Source of the DNA: Corydoras sp. C115 | Taxonomy: Eukaryota > Chordata > Actinopteri > Siluriformes > Callichthyidae | Direction of reading: 5' to 3' | DNA length: 64,000 nucleotides | Assembly: GCA_019802505.1 (NCBI GenBank) | Contig: JAFMOC010000082.1 | Span: 271,001-335,000 of the forward strand | Part shown: positions 1 through 10,900 of the stretch, piece after piece | Layout: each line of letters begins with the position of its first letter | Position numbering within the stretch: position 1 is the first letter of the stretch | Made by a program: the position numbers and the translations under genes | The notes under the pieces: model-generated | The model's input: only the letters and a program-made list of their open reading frames with translations | Told to the model about the DNA's origin: nothing | Databases searched by the model: none

Positions 1-574
1 AAAAATGGCCATGTACAAATTGCTTGAAATAGCACAGTTTACAGTAATACAGTCAAAACAGACCAAGCCAAAGGGTTGAGATCATACAGAACATAATTAT
101 TAAGCTGTTCATTAGTTCTATAATTCTGACCTAGAAATTCAACTCAAAACAAAACATTCAATAGGTTTTAATATAAAGTAGATCATTAATGACACTTTAA
201 ATAAACATCAAGCACACATCAGGCATCTGATGCATACAGGTTATAGTTTAGGATGAGATACAGACAGAGTTGATAAGTGAAAATGTCTGAATGTACCATT
301 ACATTTTACACTACTACAATTGAAGTCACTACTTACAATTTCCAGAGCTAGGATTATGTCACCACAACCTTTTGATAATAAATCCACTTTTCACACACCT
401 TTTAAATAGTGTGCCTTACCGCATGATGAAGCATTAGGTAAGGCACATATTTAAAACATAAAAGTGGGAAGTAGTGAGAACAGAAACGTGAAATTGAAAT
501 TCTAATTTCGAAAAAGTTCTCAATTCTTGGAAACCTCAAACAGTTAATACAACATACAGGACCAGTGAAAAGGT

Positions 575-662
575 TGCACACCACTTATTGTCCATTTTAT
601 CAAAGATGGGCTTTGTAGTTCTACAATTCCAGGCTGTAGTCCATCTGTTTGTGGACTGCAGT
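575..662 (+). repeat. Fragment related to the TIR of the 13136-14852 element
   Basis: TTGTCCATTTTATCA and CTGTAGTCCATCTGTTTGTG match 13180-13260. Confidence 0.5.
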
Positions 663-663
663 A

Positions 664-905
664 CATACTTTTATCCAAAGCGACAACACAAGTCAGTAGT
701 TTAAAGAAAAACAGCTACACTGTAGAATTATCAAACCTGATCCTTATATGATGCTGCCCCCCCCCCCTTTGTTTTTACAACAGGTATTTGTTAAAAACAT
801 GCGTCTTCAGTAGTTTCTTAAAGATGCTTACAGACAGAGTTAGGAAGATCGTTCCAACATTTTGCAGTGGTGAACGCTACAGAGTGAGAATTAGCTCCTC
901 GTAGA
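664..905 (-). mobile_element. L2-type LINE 3' end
   Basis: Minus-strand match to the L2 tail and ORF end seen at 37.7-37.97 kb: CTTTTATCCAAAGCGACAAC, a C-run, GGTATTTGTTAAA, TGCGTCTTCAGTAGTTTCTT, then AAGATCGTTCCA, the reverse of the WNDLP codons. Confidence 0.7.
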
Positions 906-1628
906 ACATATCAAGTTAGTCCCCATTACCAAGTTCTCTAATGGTCAGGAAAGAAGAGGGAGCATGGTTGTCATGGGAAAGAGGTGTTGTTAGATGTGAT
1001 GTGACCTCTTATACAGCTACATGGCAGGGTGAAGGTAATTCTATCTATTTAAAACTTAACATTAAAAATAAAATACATGCGTCAGTCTTTTAACAATATT
1101 GCACCAACATTTGCTACATTTTCAAAACTTCAATTTAATTTTACACTCGTTGCAAACAGTTTTGCTAATTTCGAGCTCTCTCTTTCCCGGGACACTGTAG
1201 AATCCAAAGTGTGCCCAAATACCGGCTTTTAACGATGACGGGGCGGGTCGAATCACTGCTTCATGCTAGCGGACTCCATTCAGACAATGGGAGCTGGCAA
1301 ACGAGCTTGCTGTACGGTGACTGAGCCGTATATGGATATGTAATGCGATATGCAGTACACTCGGGAGTTGCAGCGGCAAAAAATAAAACTTCTAGGTCAG
1401 AATTATAGAACCATCAAAATGAACAGCTTAATAATTAATAATTATGTTCTGTATGATCGCAACCCTTTGGCTTGGTCTGTTTTGACTGTATTACTGTAAA
1501 CTGTGCTATTTCAAGCAATTTGTACATAGCCGTTTTTGTCACATGCTTCCTGTTTCAGTTTTGCCTCTTTATGAGAATGTTCTACGCTTAGGCTTTAGAA
1601 ACAGGGACAGTGGATTCAGATTTTTTTT

Positions 1629-1883
1629 CATCCATTATCTTCCGCTTAATCCCATATTAGGGTCGCGTTGGGTTCCCAATGCCCATCCAGGGGAGAATGT
1701 TTTAGGTGCTGGGCAGATACACCCAGGACAGGACACCAATCTATCGCTGGGCACACACTCACTCACACAGACACGTACACAAACACACTCTGCATGGGGC
1801 AATTTGGAGCATTCAATTGACCTTGATCCATGTTCCGGGAATCTCCAGAGTCGAACATTCTACGAATTAAGCCACCGTGCCGC
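1629..1883 (-). mobile_element. V-SINE copy, middle shortened
   Basis: Tail-first copy flanked by a 14-bp target duplication TGGATTCAGATTTT (1611-1624 and right after the element). Part of the conserved core is missing. Confidence 0.85.
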
Positions 1884-1962
1884 ATGGATTCAGATTTTCC
1901 ATATTTAAAATTCAAAGTATAATTAATGATAAATAAAACTTTATCTTCATCCTGTAGTGTAT

Positions 1963-2012
1963 TACATTACATTACATTACATTACATTTAGTCATTTAGC
2001 AGACACCAAGGG
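1963..2012 (-). repeat. L2 tail remnant (TTACA)n + ATTTAGTCATTTAGCAGAC
   Basis: Pentamer run followed by the reverse of the GTCTGCTAAATGAC L2 end. Confidence 0.6.
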
Positions 2013-2489
2013 CATTTTTAGGGTTTAGAAACATCAGGGGCTTTAGTCCAGATCCCTTATTCCCCCTCTGTCCACTTTAAAAATTGCCCTTACATTAGTG
2101 TATTTATCCATTATTCAAACTGTTGTTACATTCATTTTGTTTCATCATTTATTAGTTCATTCATTCATTATCTTCTGCTTTATACTATATTAGGGTCATG
2201 GTGGGGTTCCCCGTACCCATCCAGGGGAGAACGTTTCGGGCGCTGGGCAGATACACCCAGGATAGGGCGCCAATCTATCGCTGGGCACACACTCACACAC
2301 ACAGACACACACGCATACACACTCTATATGGGGCAATTTGGAGAATTGACTTGATCCATGTTTTTGGACTGTGGGAGGAAACCGGAGAACCCGAAGGAAA
2401 CCCACGCGGACACGGGGAGAACATAGAAACTCCACCCAGATGGGGATTCGAACCGGGAATCCCTAGTGCTGAGAGGCGAACGTGCTAAC

Positions 2490-3170
2490 TAGGGGTGAGC
2501 TGCAATATTCGCTGATTCGATGATTCGATTCGGAGAACCGTAGTCGACTATGAACCTCATAGTCGAATGTACCATTTTGACCACATGGGGGTGTCCATGG
2601 CTGCTGCTAAGCATTAGTTTTTACATGAAATGTCTTTGTTTTCGTTATATATATATATATAGCCTTTTGTCAAATAAAATCATCCTAATTTCTGTTAATA
2701 TATTTTTTTTAAATGATGTGTGCGCTTTAACAATAGGCTACACATTAATAAAGCTCCCCCTGCAGTTAGTTGCACATTCCAAATGAGCAGAGCTGAACAC
2801 GCTACAGGACCGTTAGCATCTACCGGTGTATTTTTCCATGATGGCTATGGCTACTAAAAAAGCTTCCAAAGTATGGGAGTTTTTTGAAAAAAATAAAAAT
2901 GAAATCAAGAAAGTAAAGTGCAAGTTATGTCATCTAATTCTTGCATATCACATGACAACAACCAACATCAGCGCAAAAGTCCAGAACGGGGATCCCATTT
3001 ACGGTGCTCTAGAAAAACAAGTAAAATATAATTTTTTTTTTTTTTTTTTTAAACACGCTTATAGCGCCATCTTGTGGTGAAATTTTAACTGATTCGACTA
3101 TCAGTCGACTATAGGGAAAATCTGACGAATCAGATTCGACTATGAAAATCCTTAGTTGAAGACACCCCTA
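2490..3170 (+). mobile_element. hAT element with BED-finger remnant (copy 1)
   Basis: Termini TAGGGGTG...CACCCCTA with subterminal CGATTCGATTCGG / GACTATCAGTCGAC motifs. The 8-bp target duplication GTGCTAAC/GTGCTACC (2482-2489, 3171-3178) is typical of hAT. The interior keeps the start of a transposase: ORF 2826-3080 has KKASKVWEFFEK...VKCKLC, a zinc-binding BED finger beginning, then the reading runs into the 3' terminus. No catalytic domain, so non-autonomous. 681 bp. Confidence 0.9.
2826..3020 (+). pseudogene. hAT transposase N-terminal remnant (BED zinc finger)
   Basis: Reads MATKKASKVWEFFEKNKNE..VKCKLCHLILAYHMTTTN..., with SKVWxFF and the CxxC pair of a BED domain. The second histidine region and all catalytic sequence are missing after KVQNGDPIYGALEKQ. 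Confidence 0.7.
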
Positions 3171-3711
3171 GTGCTACCCACTAAGCCACCGTGCCACCCC
3201 ATTTATTACTTATATTGGATAAAATTAAGTAACATATGAAATATGTCTGGCTGAAAACTTTTGAATAAATTAACCTGAGCTTCGACAGAAAAGCATGAAT
3301 CCGTCAGTCGCTGATGAGACAGTTTTAACAAGGTTTTGCATTAAATACCATAACTTTGCGACAGTTTGTGCCTTCAGAAAAATTCTGACAGTTTATGAAA
3401 GCTGAAATGCTGCTCTTTAACATACAGTTATTACGGTAACTTTACTCCCAATACTAGCGAAAAATATCTGTCTCCCTCAAACACACACAGAGTTTAGAAG
3501 CACAAACAGCTGATGGTGACTCCATCGTTCAGTCCCGCTGCTAGAGGAGAGACTACAGAGAAAGCTGATCTCATTTCCGGGGCTACTGACAAAACACCCG
3601 GGGCTATAGCCCCGAAAGCACACGTCTAACGACGTGCCTGGCAGACACTTTTATCCAAAGCAATTTACAAATAAGAGAACAGTGATTGTGACGGTGGATT
3701 TAGATTTTTTT

Positions 3712-4036
3712 TTCATTCATTATCTTCCGCTTAATCCTCCATTAGAGTCACATGTAGTTTCAGGCGCTGGACAGATACACCCAGGACAGGGCGCCAATCT
3801 ATCACTGGGCACACACTCACTCACACAGACAAACACATACTGTATGGGGATACACATACCATATACGGTACTATACTATAGAGCAGCCTATTTACCTCAA
3901 ATACAAATCCTTGGATTGTTGGAGAACCCGGAGGAAACCCACGCGGACACATGGAAACTTCACCCAGATTGGGATTTGAACCAGGAATCCGTAGTGCTGA
4001 GAAGCGAACATGCTAAACACTAAGCCACCGTGCCGG
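3712..4036 (-). mobile_element. V-SINE copy, degraded
   Basis: TTCATTATCTTCCGC tail end to GCCACCGTGCCG head. Deletions in the core and next to the CA stretch. Confidence 0.8.
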
Positions 4037-4761
4037 AGTTTATGGACTCACTTTGATGTTATCTATCTAAACACAGACTTACTTTGTGAGTAGAATTCTT
4101 GGCAAAGCAAGAATTCGGGTTTTTTTTTTATAGTTTAAGTTCAGAAAGATTTTTTTTAAGCTACCCTGAAACCTAAATAAAACCAACCGCCCCGGATGTA
4201 TCCTTACAACTTAGGTCGGTTATATATGTTCTTGTTAATCACTTATTTATGTAATTAACCGGCTGTGTCATGACTACATGCCTATTAATACTACAAGTGT
4301 CAACTATCTTTGATTTCGTAACCCTAACGCTAATTTCAAGCCGCATTAATTACGTAATGCAAACGGATAGTGTTGATTGCAGGATCAATTCCAGTCATAT
4401 GCCCATAATTTAAACCAATAGAACCCAACATACAGAAGTGCTGTGCAACATGTTGCAAAACATAAACCTCACTGAGCAACCACATTACTGCCACTACGTC
4501 TCACTGTGAGTGAGTACACTTTTGAGTATTTGCGTGAGGGTGACTGCCAAGTCAGTTGTCACTTTATGTAAGATACCCTGTCAGCATGTTTTACTGTTTT
4601 TAAATGCATTTTCTCAGTTCGCTCAAAAACCCAGTAATTATTATTCAATTCAACAAAGAAAAATCATGTGCATGTATAATATCTAGTTCTAAAATACATA
4701 CTGCTATTTATCAAATGTATTGCTGTTTAAAGTCATTTAAAAACTTTTTTTGTGTGTTTAG

Positions 4762-4900
4762 AATTCGAGGAGGAGAGCTCTTCGACTTCATTGCTGAGAA
4801 GGAAAGTCTGACTGAGACCGAAGCGATAGATTTTCTCAAGCAGATCCTTGAGGGAGTGAGCTACATGCACAGCAAATGCATCGGTCACTTTGACCTTAAG
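4762..4900 (+). CDS. dapk2: dapk2-like exon: kinase hinge and start of catalytic loop
   Basis: The acceptor is TGTGTGTTTAG. One base completes the previous codon, then 46 codons read IRGGELFDF...GHFDLK. The donor is AAG|gtgttt. This covers the segment after the hinge and the catalytic HFDLK. No glycine loop or VAIK lysine exon was found upstream in 1-4761, so the 5' exons lie outside the window. Confidence 0.92.
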
Positions 4901-7900
4901 GTGTTTTTAATTAAACTTCATTATTTAAAAAAATAACAAAAAAATTATTAAAGGGCGGCACGGTGGCTTAGTGGTTAGCACGTTCGCCTCTCAGCGCTAG
5001 GGATTCCCGGTTCGAATCCCAATCTGAGTGAAGTTTGCATGTTCTCCCCATGTCCGCGTGGGTTTCCTCCGGGTTCTCCGGTTTCCTCCCACAGTCCAAA
5101 AACATGGATCAAGGTCAATTAAATGCTCCAAATTGCCCCATATAAAGTGTGTTTGTGTGTGTCTGTGTGAGTGAGTGTGTACCCAGCAATAGATTGGCGC
5201 CCTGTCCTGGGTGTATCTGCCCTTCTGTTTTTGGACTGTGGGTGGAAGCCAGAGAACCCGGAGGAAACCCACATGGACACGGGGAGAACATGGAAACTCC
5301 ACCCAGATTGGGATTCGAATCGGGAATCCCTAGCGCTGAGCGGCGAACGTGCTAACCACTAAGCCACCGTGCCACCATAATGGATTACAGATTTTAAAAT
5401 TGATTCTGATATTAGATACCATTCGTAAATTACATACAAATAATAATCTAGCCTAATTGTGTTATTATTTCATACTTGTTCTATTGTTCTCTTTTTCAGC
5501 CCGAAAATATTATGTTGTCAGAAAAGCGAGTCCCTGATCCTGACATTAAGATCATAGATTTTGGCATGGCCCACCGTTTTATACAAGGCGAGGAGTACAA
5601 AAGCATGGGCGGCACGCCTCAGTACATTGGTAAGTAGTTTGATTTGTTATGCTTATAAAGTTATCACATCAGTTGTATCTCTTTTTGCAGAACAGGATAT
5701 TTAGCTATGTCGGGGACAGTCAAAATTTCAGGAAGTGTCACTTTCTAGGTGAGAGGTATATGGATAAAAACAAGAAGAGAAACATGATTGTGTGAGAACA
5801 TAAGCACATTGAGCTTTGCAAGGGAAAAAGAAGTGTGCATAGGTTAATAATAACCTTGAGTCGTGTAATGTATATTATAGATGTTATTATTATTATCATC
5901 CGGCGGCACGGTGGCTTAGTGGTTAACACGTTCGCCTCTCAGCACTAGGGATTCCCGGTTCGAATCCCCATCTGGGTGGAGTTTCCATGTTCTCCCCGTG
6001 TCTGCGTGGGTTTCCTCCAGGTTCTCCGGTTTCCTCCCACAGTTCAAAAACATGGATCAAGTCAATTGAATTCTCCAAATTGCCCCATATAGAGTGTGTC
6101 TGTGTGAGTGAGTGTGTGCCCAGTGATGGATTGGCGCCCTGTCCTGGGTCTATCTGCCCGGCGCCCGAGACGTTCTCCCCTGCATGGGCATGGGGAACCC
6201 CACCGCGACCCTAATAGAGGATAAAACGGGAGATAATGAATGAAAATGAATTATTGTCATCCGTCCGTCCGTCCGTCCATCCATCATCTTCCACTTTATT
6301 CTCTATTATAGTCGCGTTGGGTTCTCCATGCCCATCCAGGGGAGAATGTTTCGGGCGCTGGGCAGATACACCCAAGACAGGGCGCCAAGCTATCACTGGA
6401 CACACACAGGAAACTGGAGAACCCGTAGGAAACCCACATGAACACGTGGAAAACATGGAAACGTCACCCAGATTGGGATTCGAATCCCTAGTGCTGAGAG
6501 GAGAACATGCTAAGCCACCGTGCTGCCCTATTATTATTATTATTATTATTTATTGTAAATGATTCCTATTATCCTGGCAAACATTCCGATGCGAGACTTT
6601 TGTTTTGGTTCCATAATTCTAGCTAAAATAGGTTTAAAAGCTGGCGTCGTTATTTTTTTTTTAAACTATTTGTTATTTATCCACCTTTTCTGTTCTTTAC
6701 AGTGTGTGCAAATTGCTGATGCCCAAAGATACAGCTGCCTGTCATAAAATTAGAGTAACACCCTTTTTTGGAGAGGGGTACTGTCACATGACCCTCTACC
6801 GGTCGTTGGTAGTATTACCAGCACTGACGAACTTGACACTGACCCCCTATTGGGTCCTGATATTATTATTTGTCATAAAATTAGAGGATCATCAAATAGT
6901 TGATAGTCACATTGCTTTGTCACCCCATCGCTGTGGACCTTGATCCATATTTTTGGACTGTGGGAGGAAACCGGAGAACCCGGAGGAAACCCACACGGAC
7001 ATGGTGAGCACATGGAAACTGCACCCAGATCGGGATTCGAACCGGGAATCCATAGCGCAGAGAGGAGAACATGCAAACCACTAAGCCACCGTGCCGCCCC
7101 AACTTGTATATAATAGACATTCATTACACACAGACTGATATATTTCAAATGTTTATTTGCTTTAACTTTGATCATTATAACTGACAACTAATGAAAATCC
7201 CCCGGCGGCATGGTGGCTTAGTGGTTAGCACGTTCGCCTCTCAGCGCTAGGGATTCCCAGTTCGAATCCCCATCTGGGTGGAGTTTCCATGTTCTCCCCG
7301 TGTTTGCGTGGGTTTTCTCCGGGTTCTCCGGTTTCTTCCCACAGTCCAAAGACATGGATCAAGTTAATTGAGTTCTCTAAATTGCCCCATATAGAGTGTG
7401 TTTGAGTGAGTGAGTGAGTGTGTGCCCAGCGATGGATTGGCGCCCTGTCCTGGGTGTATCTGCCCAGCGCCCAAGACATTCTCCCCTGGATGGGCATGGG
7501 GAACCCCACCGCGACCCTAATAGAGAATAAAGCGGGTGATAATGAATGAATGAAAATCCCAAATTCAGTATCTTATGAAATTAGGATATTGCCTAATACC
7601 AATACAAAAAAAGGATTTATAGAAATGTTGGCCAACTGAAAAGTATAAACATGAATAGTTTGAGCATGTACAACCCAGGTTGCTCTGATTTATTCATTTT
7701 AACCATCAAAAAACACTGACCTTTTGAAAACAGAATTGTTTTTTTCTAATGTGGTTGGATAATTACTTGACTGTTCATCTCAGAATTATAAATTTATACA
7801 CATGTACATTTGTACAAATGTACACATTTTCTTTGCAGAAAGAGACTGCCTACAGAGATGCAGGCTCATGATATACAGCTCGATTTTTTTTTTGTGGTGA

Positions 7901-10900
7901 TCTTATTTAAATATGGTATTTACTAATAAAACAGTTTATTTTACATTAATTAATGTTGTTGTAACAAGAGCAATAGCAATCATAGTGTTTTGTTTAGTTG
8001 TGTTTAGTTGAACTATTTGTTATTTATTCATCTATTCAGTACTTTACAGTGTGGATGCTGGTTATAATCTTAGAATATCATAAAAATGTTGATTATCTTC
8101 TGTAATTTCATTTAGAAAGGGAAACGTATAACTTATTATAGTCATTCATTACACACAGACTGATATATTTCGAATGTTTATTTCTTTTCATTTTGATGAT
8201 TACAACTGACAATTAATAAAAATCTCAAATTCAGTGTCAGAAAATTAGAATATTACATACTTGCCGTCTAACGTTGTTAATTTAAAAATTATATAGCGTT
8301 AGGGATTCCAGGTTCGAATTCCAATCTGGGCGGAGTTTCCATGTTCTCCCCGTGTCCGTGTTGGTTTCCTCATATATTGCCCCATATAGAGTGTGTTTGT
8401 GTGTGTGTCTGTGTGAGTGAGTGTGTGCCCAGTGATAGATTGGCGTCCTGTCCTGGGTGTATCTGCCCAGCGCCCCAAACGTTCTCCCCTGGATGCCTAG
8501 TACAGGATAAAGCAGAAGATAATGGATGGATGGATGTAAATGTGGCTTAGTGGTTAGCACGTTCTCCTCTCAGCGCTAGGGATTCCCGGTTTGAATTCCA
8601 ATCTGGGTGGAGTTTCCATGTTCTCCCCGTGTCCGCGTGGGTTTCCTCCGGGTTCTCTGGTTTCCTCCCACAGTCCAAAAACATGGATCAAGGTCAATTG
8701 AATTCTCCAAATTGCCCCATATAGAGTGTGTTTGTGTGTGTGTGTCGGTGAGTGAGTGTGCTCAGTGATAGATTGGCGCCCAGAACGTTCTCCCTTGGAT
8801 GGGCATAGGAAACCCACCCATGTTGTGGGGACAACCCTAGTAGAGGATAAAGCAGAAGATAATGGATGGATATGTAAATGTGAAAGTATTAATTAATTAA
8901 TTAATTAATTTTAAATGAGGAAAAATATTCACTATTCAGTGGTCGAGTGGTTAAGTGATCAGTATATGAAAACATTTAGTTGCTTAAAAATCTCTATATA
9001 TGTATATGCCATATAAATTGACTTTAAAATATTGATGTGATTGTTATTTACTAAACTTGATAACTGCCAAAAATTTTTAATTAAATTTACTGAGGGGCGG
9101 CACGGTGGCTTAGTGGTTAGCACGTTCGCCTCTCAGCGCTAGGGATTCCCGGTTCGAATCCCCATCTGGGTGGAGTTTCCATGTTCTCCCCGTGTCCGCG
9201 TGGGTTTCCTCCGGGTTCTCCGGTTTCCTCCCACAGTCCAAAAACATAGATCAAGTCAATTGAGTTCTCCAAATTGCCCCATATAGAGTGTGTGTGTGTG
9301 TGAGTGAGTGTGTGCCCAGCGATAGATTGGCACCCTGTCCTGGGTGTATCTGCCCAGCGCCCGAGACGTTCTCCCCTGGATGGGCATGGGGAACCCCACC
9401 GCGACCCTAATAGCGAATAAAGCGTAAGATTATGAATGAATGAATGAAATTTACTGAGAAGATGGTCTTTTAAAAACTTTTTTTTTTAAAGATTACTTGT
9501 TTGTTCCATTTCTACATTTTTTTTGTCTTAAAAGTTTTATTCTTTCCCTCTCTCTGTTTAAGCCCCAGAAATCATCAACTATCAACCTTTAAGCACTGCT
9601 GCAGATATGTGGTAACTATAATAACACACTGACACACATTTCTGAAAACCGCATTATGTAAAAGACCCTCGGGTTTTCACATGATGTTGAATGTAGAACC
9701 ACCCCTGCATGCACACACAGAAATGTGTTAATGACTTGTGATGCGCAGCTCAATATGCTTATTGTTTGATGTCAAAAGACAAGTTGAACTATTTGATGGT
9801 ACAATCTGATTTTAAATACTCGTATGCACTGTGTTCAGTTGTTTGGCTCTTCTTCCTGTTGCAATCGCTGACGTTAGTAAATATTTTTCTATTGTGTGTT
9901 TTCATTTCAGGAGTGTGGGGGTCATCACCTACATTCTGTAAGTGTTCATTTGTTTCTATGTTGTGAATCTCAGAAGCTCAGACTATGAGCTTGCACACTC
10001 TAGTGATACATGTTTTTTTAGAGATAATTCTAACCTAGGTCTCATTAATATATCGGTCTTTGTTTGCTGGCCTGAGCCACTCCTGTCACATATATGGTGA
10101 TCACACTATTCTTATCCCATTTTTATGATTCCAACATTATTGTCCGTCTTCTCCCACAATTTTTGAGCTATCGACATGGTTTTCGCAGGACACGTCCTGC
10201 TCACTGGTGAGGCCACTACTTGTATACAGATAAGGTATCGCTCGAGCCATTACCGAACCAAGCCAAGATTCCCATTCACGTTGCATTACAAGATGGGTGT
10301 AAAATTCAAGGCCCACGGGCCATATCCGGCCCGTAATACAATTCTATCAGTTATTCTCAGGTTCTGGTAGGACTGCAACTAACGATTATTTTGATAATCG
10401 ATTATCGGGCGATTATTTTCCCGATTAATCGCTGAATCGGATTAAAAAAAAATTATTTCCAAAAACAGGTCAATAAATGCCTCTATTAAACAGGTCAATA
10501 AAAGTCTGGTTTTATTTACAGTATGAGTATAATGCATCTAAGTAGCCCAAAGAGCAATTGAACACAAATCTCACACACACACTGGCATAATATGTAGCAT
10601 TGTGTAAAAAAATATTAAATTACACAAATTTGAGTACCGTATTTTCCGGACTATAAGGCACACCTAAAAGCCTAAAATTTTCCCAGAAATCGGACGTGCG
10701 CCTTATAATCCGGTGCGCCTTATACGTGTACTGAGTTCCAAAATCTATAAAAGTATTGTTGTGCGACCGGGTGGTTTTTTCCACACATCACCGTCCTGCT
10801 GATCTGTGACTCCATGCGCGCTCATCTCACAGAAAAGCAGAGTGAAGAAAATTAATTCGGAGCTCGCCGTCATTCCGGGAGGATTAAATATAGGACTCCA

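Larger units (their letters stand above)
1..1537. mobile_element. DNA-transposon-like element with ~140-bp terminal inverted repeats
   Basis: Bases 1-141 and 1390-1537 are inverted copies of each other (left ATGGCCATGTACAAATTGCT, right AGCAATTTGTACATAGCCGT). The interior has no transposase and contains an L2 piece and a fragment of the 13.1-kb element's TIR. The outer left border and target duplication fall outside the window. Superfamily unknown. Confidence 0.6.
2155..3200 (-). mobile_element. V-SINE split by a hAT insertion
   Basis: SINE sequence occupies 2155-2489 and resumes at 3171-3200. Outer target duplication CATTTATTA. The hAT at 2490-3170 sits in its tRNA-like head. Confidence 0.85.
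6870..7610 (-). mobile_element. Tc1-like element fragment interrupted by two SINEs
   Basis: GTCATAAAATTAGAGGATCA, CATTCATTACACACAGACTG and CAACTAATGAAAATCCC are blocks I recognise from a common fish Tc1-like terminal region. They are separated by SINEs at 6937-7100 and 7204-7549. Orientation is arbitrary and no transposase is present. Confidence 0.55.
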
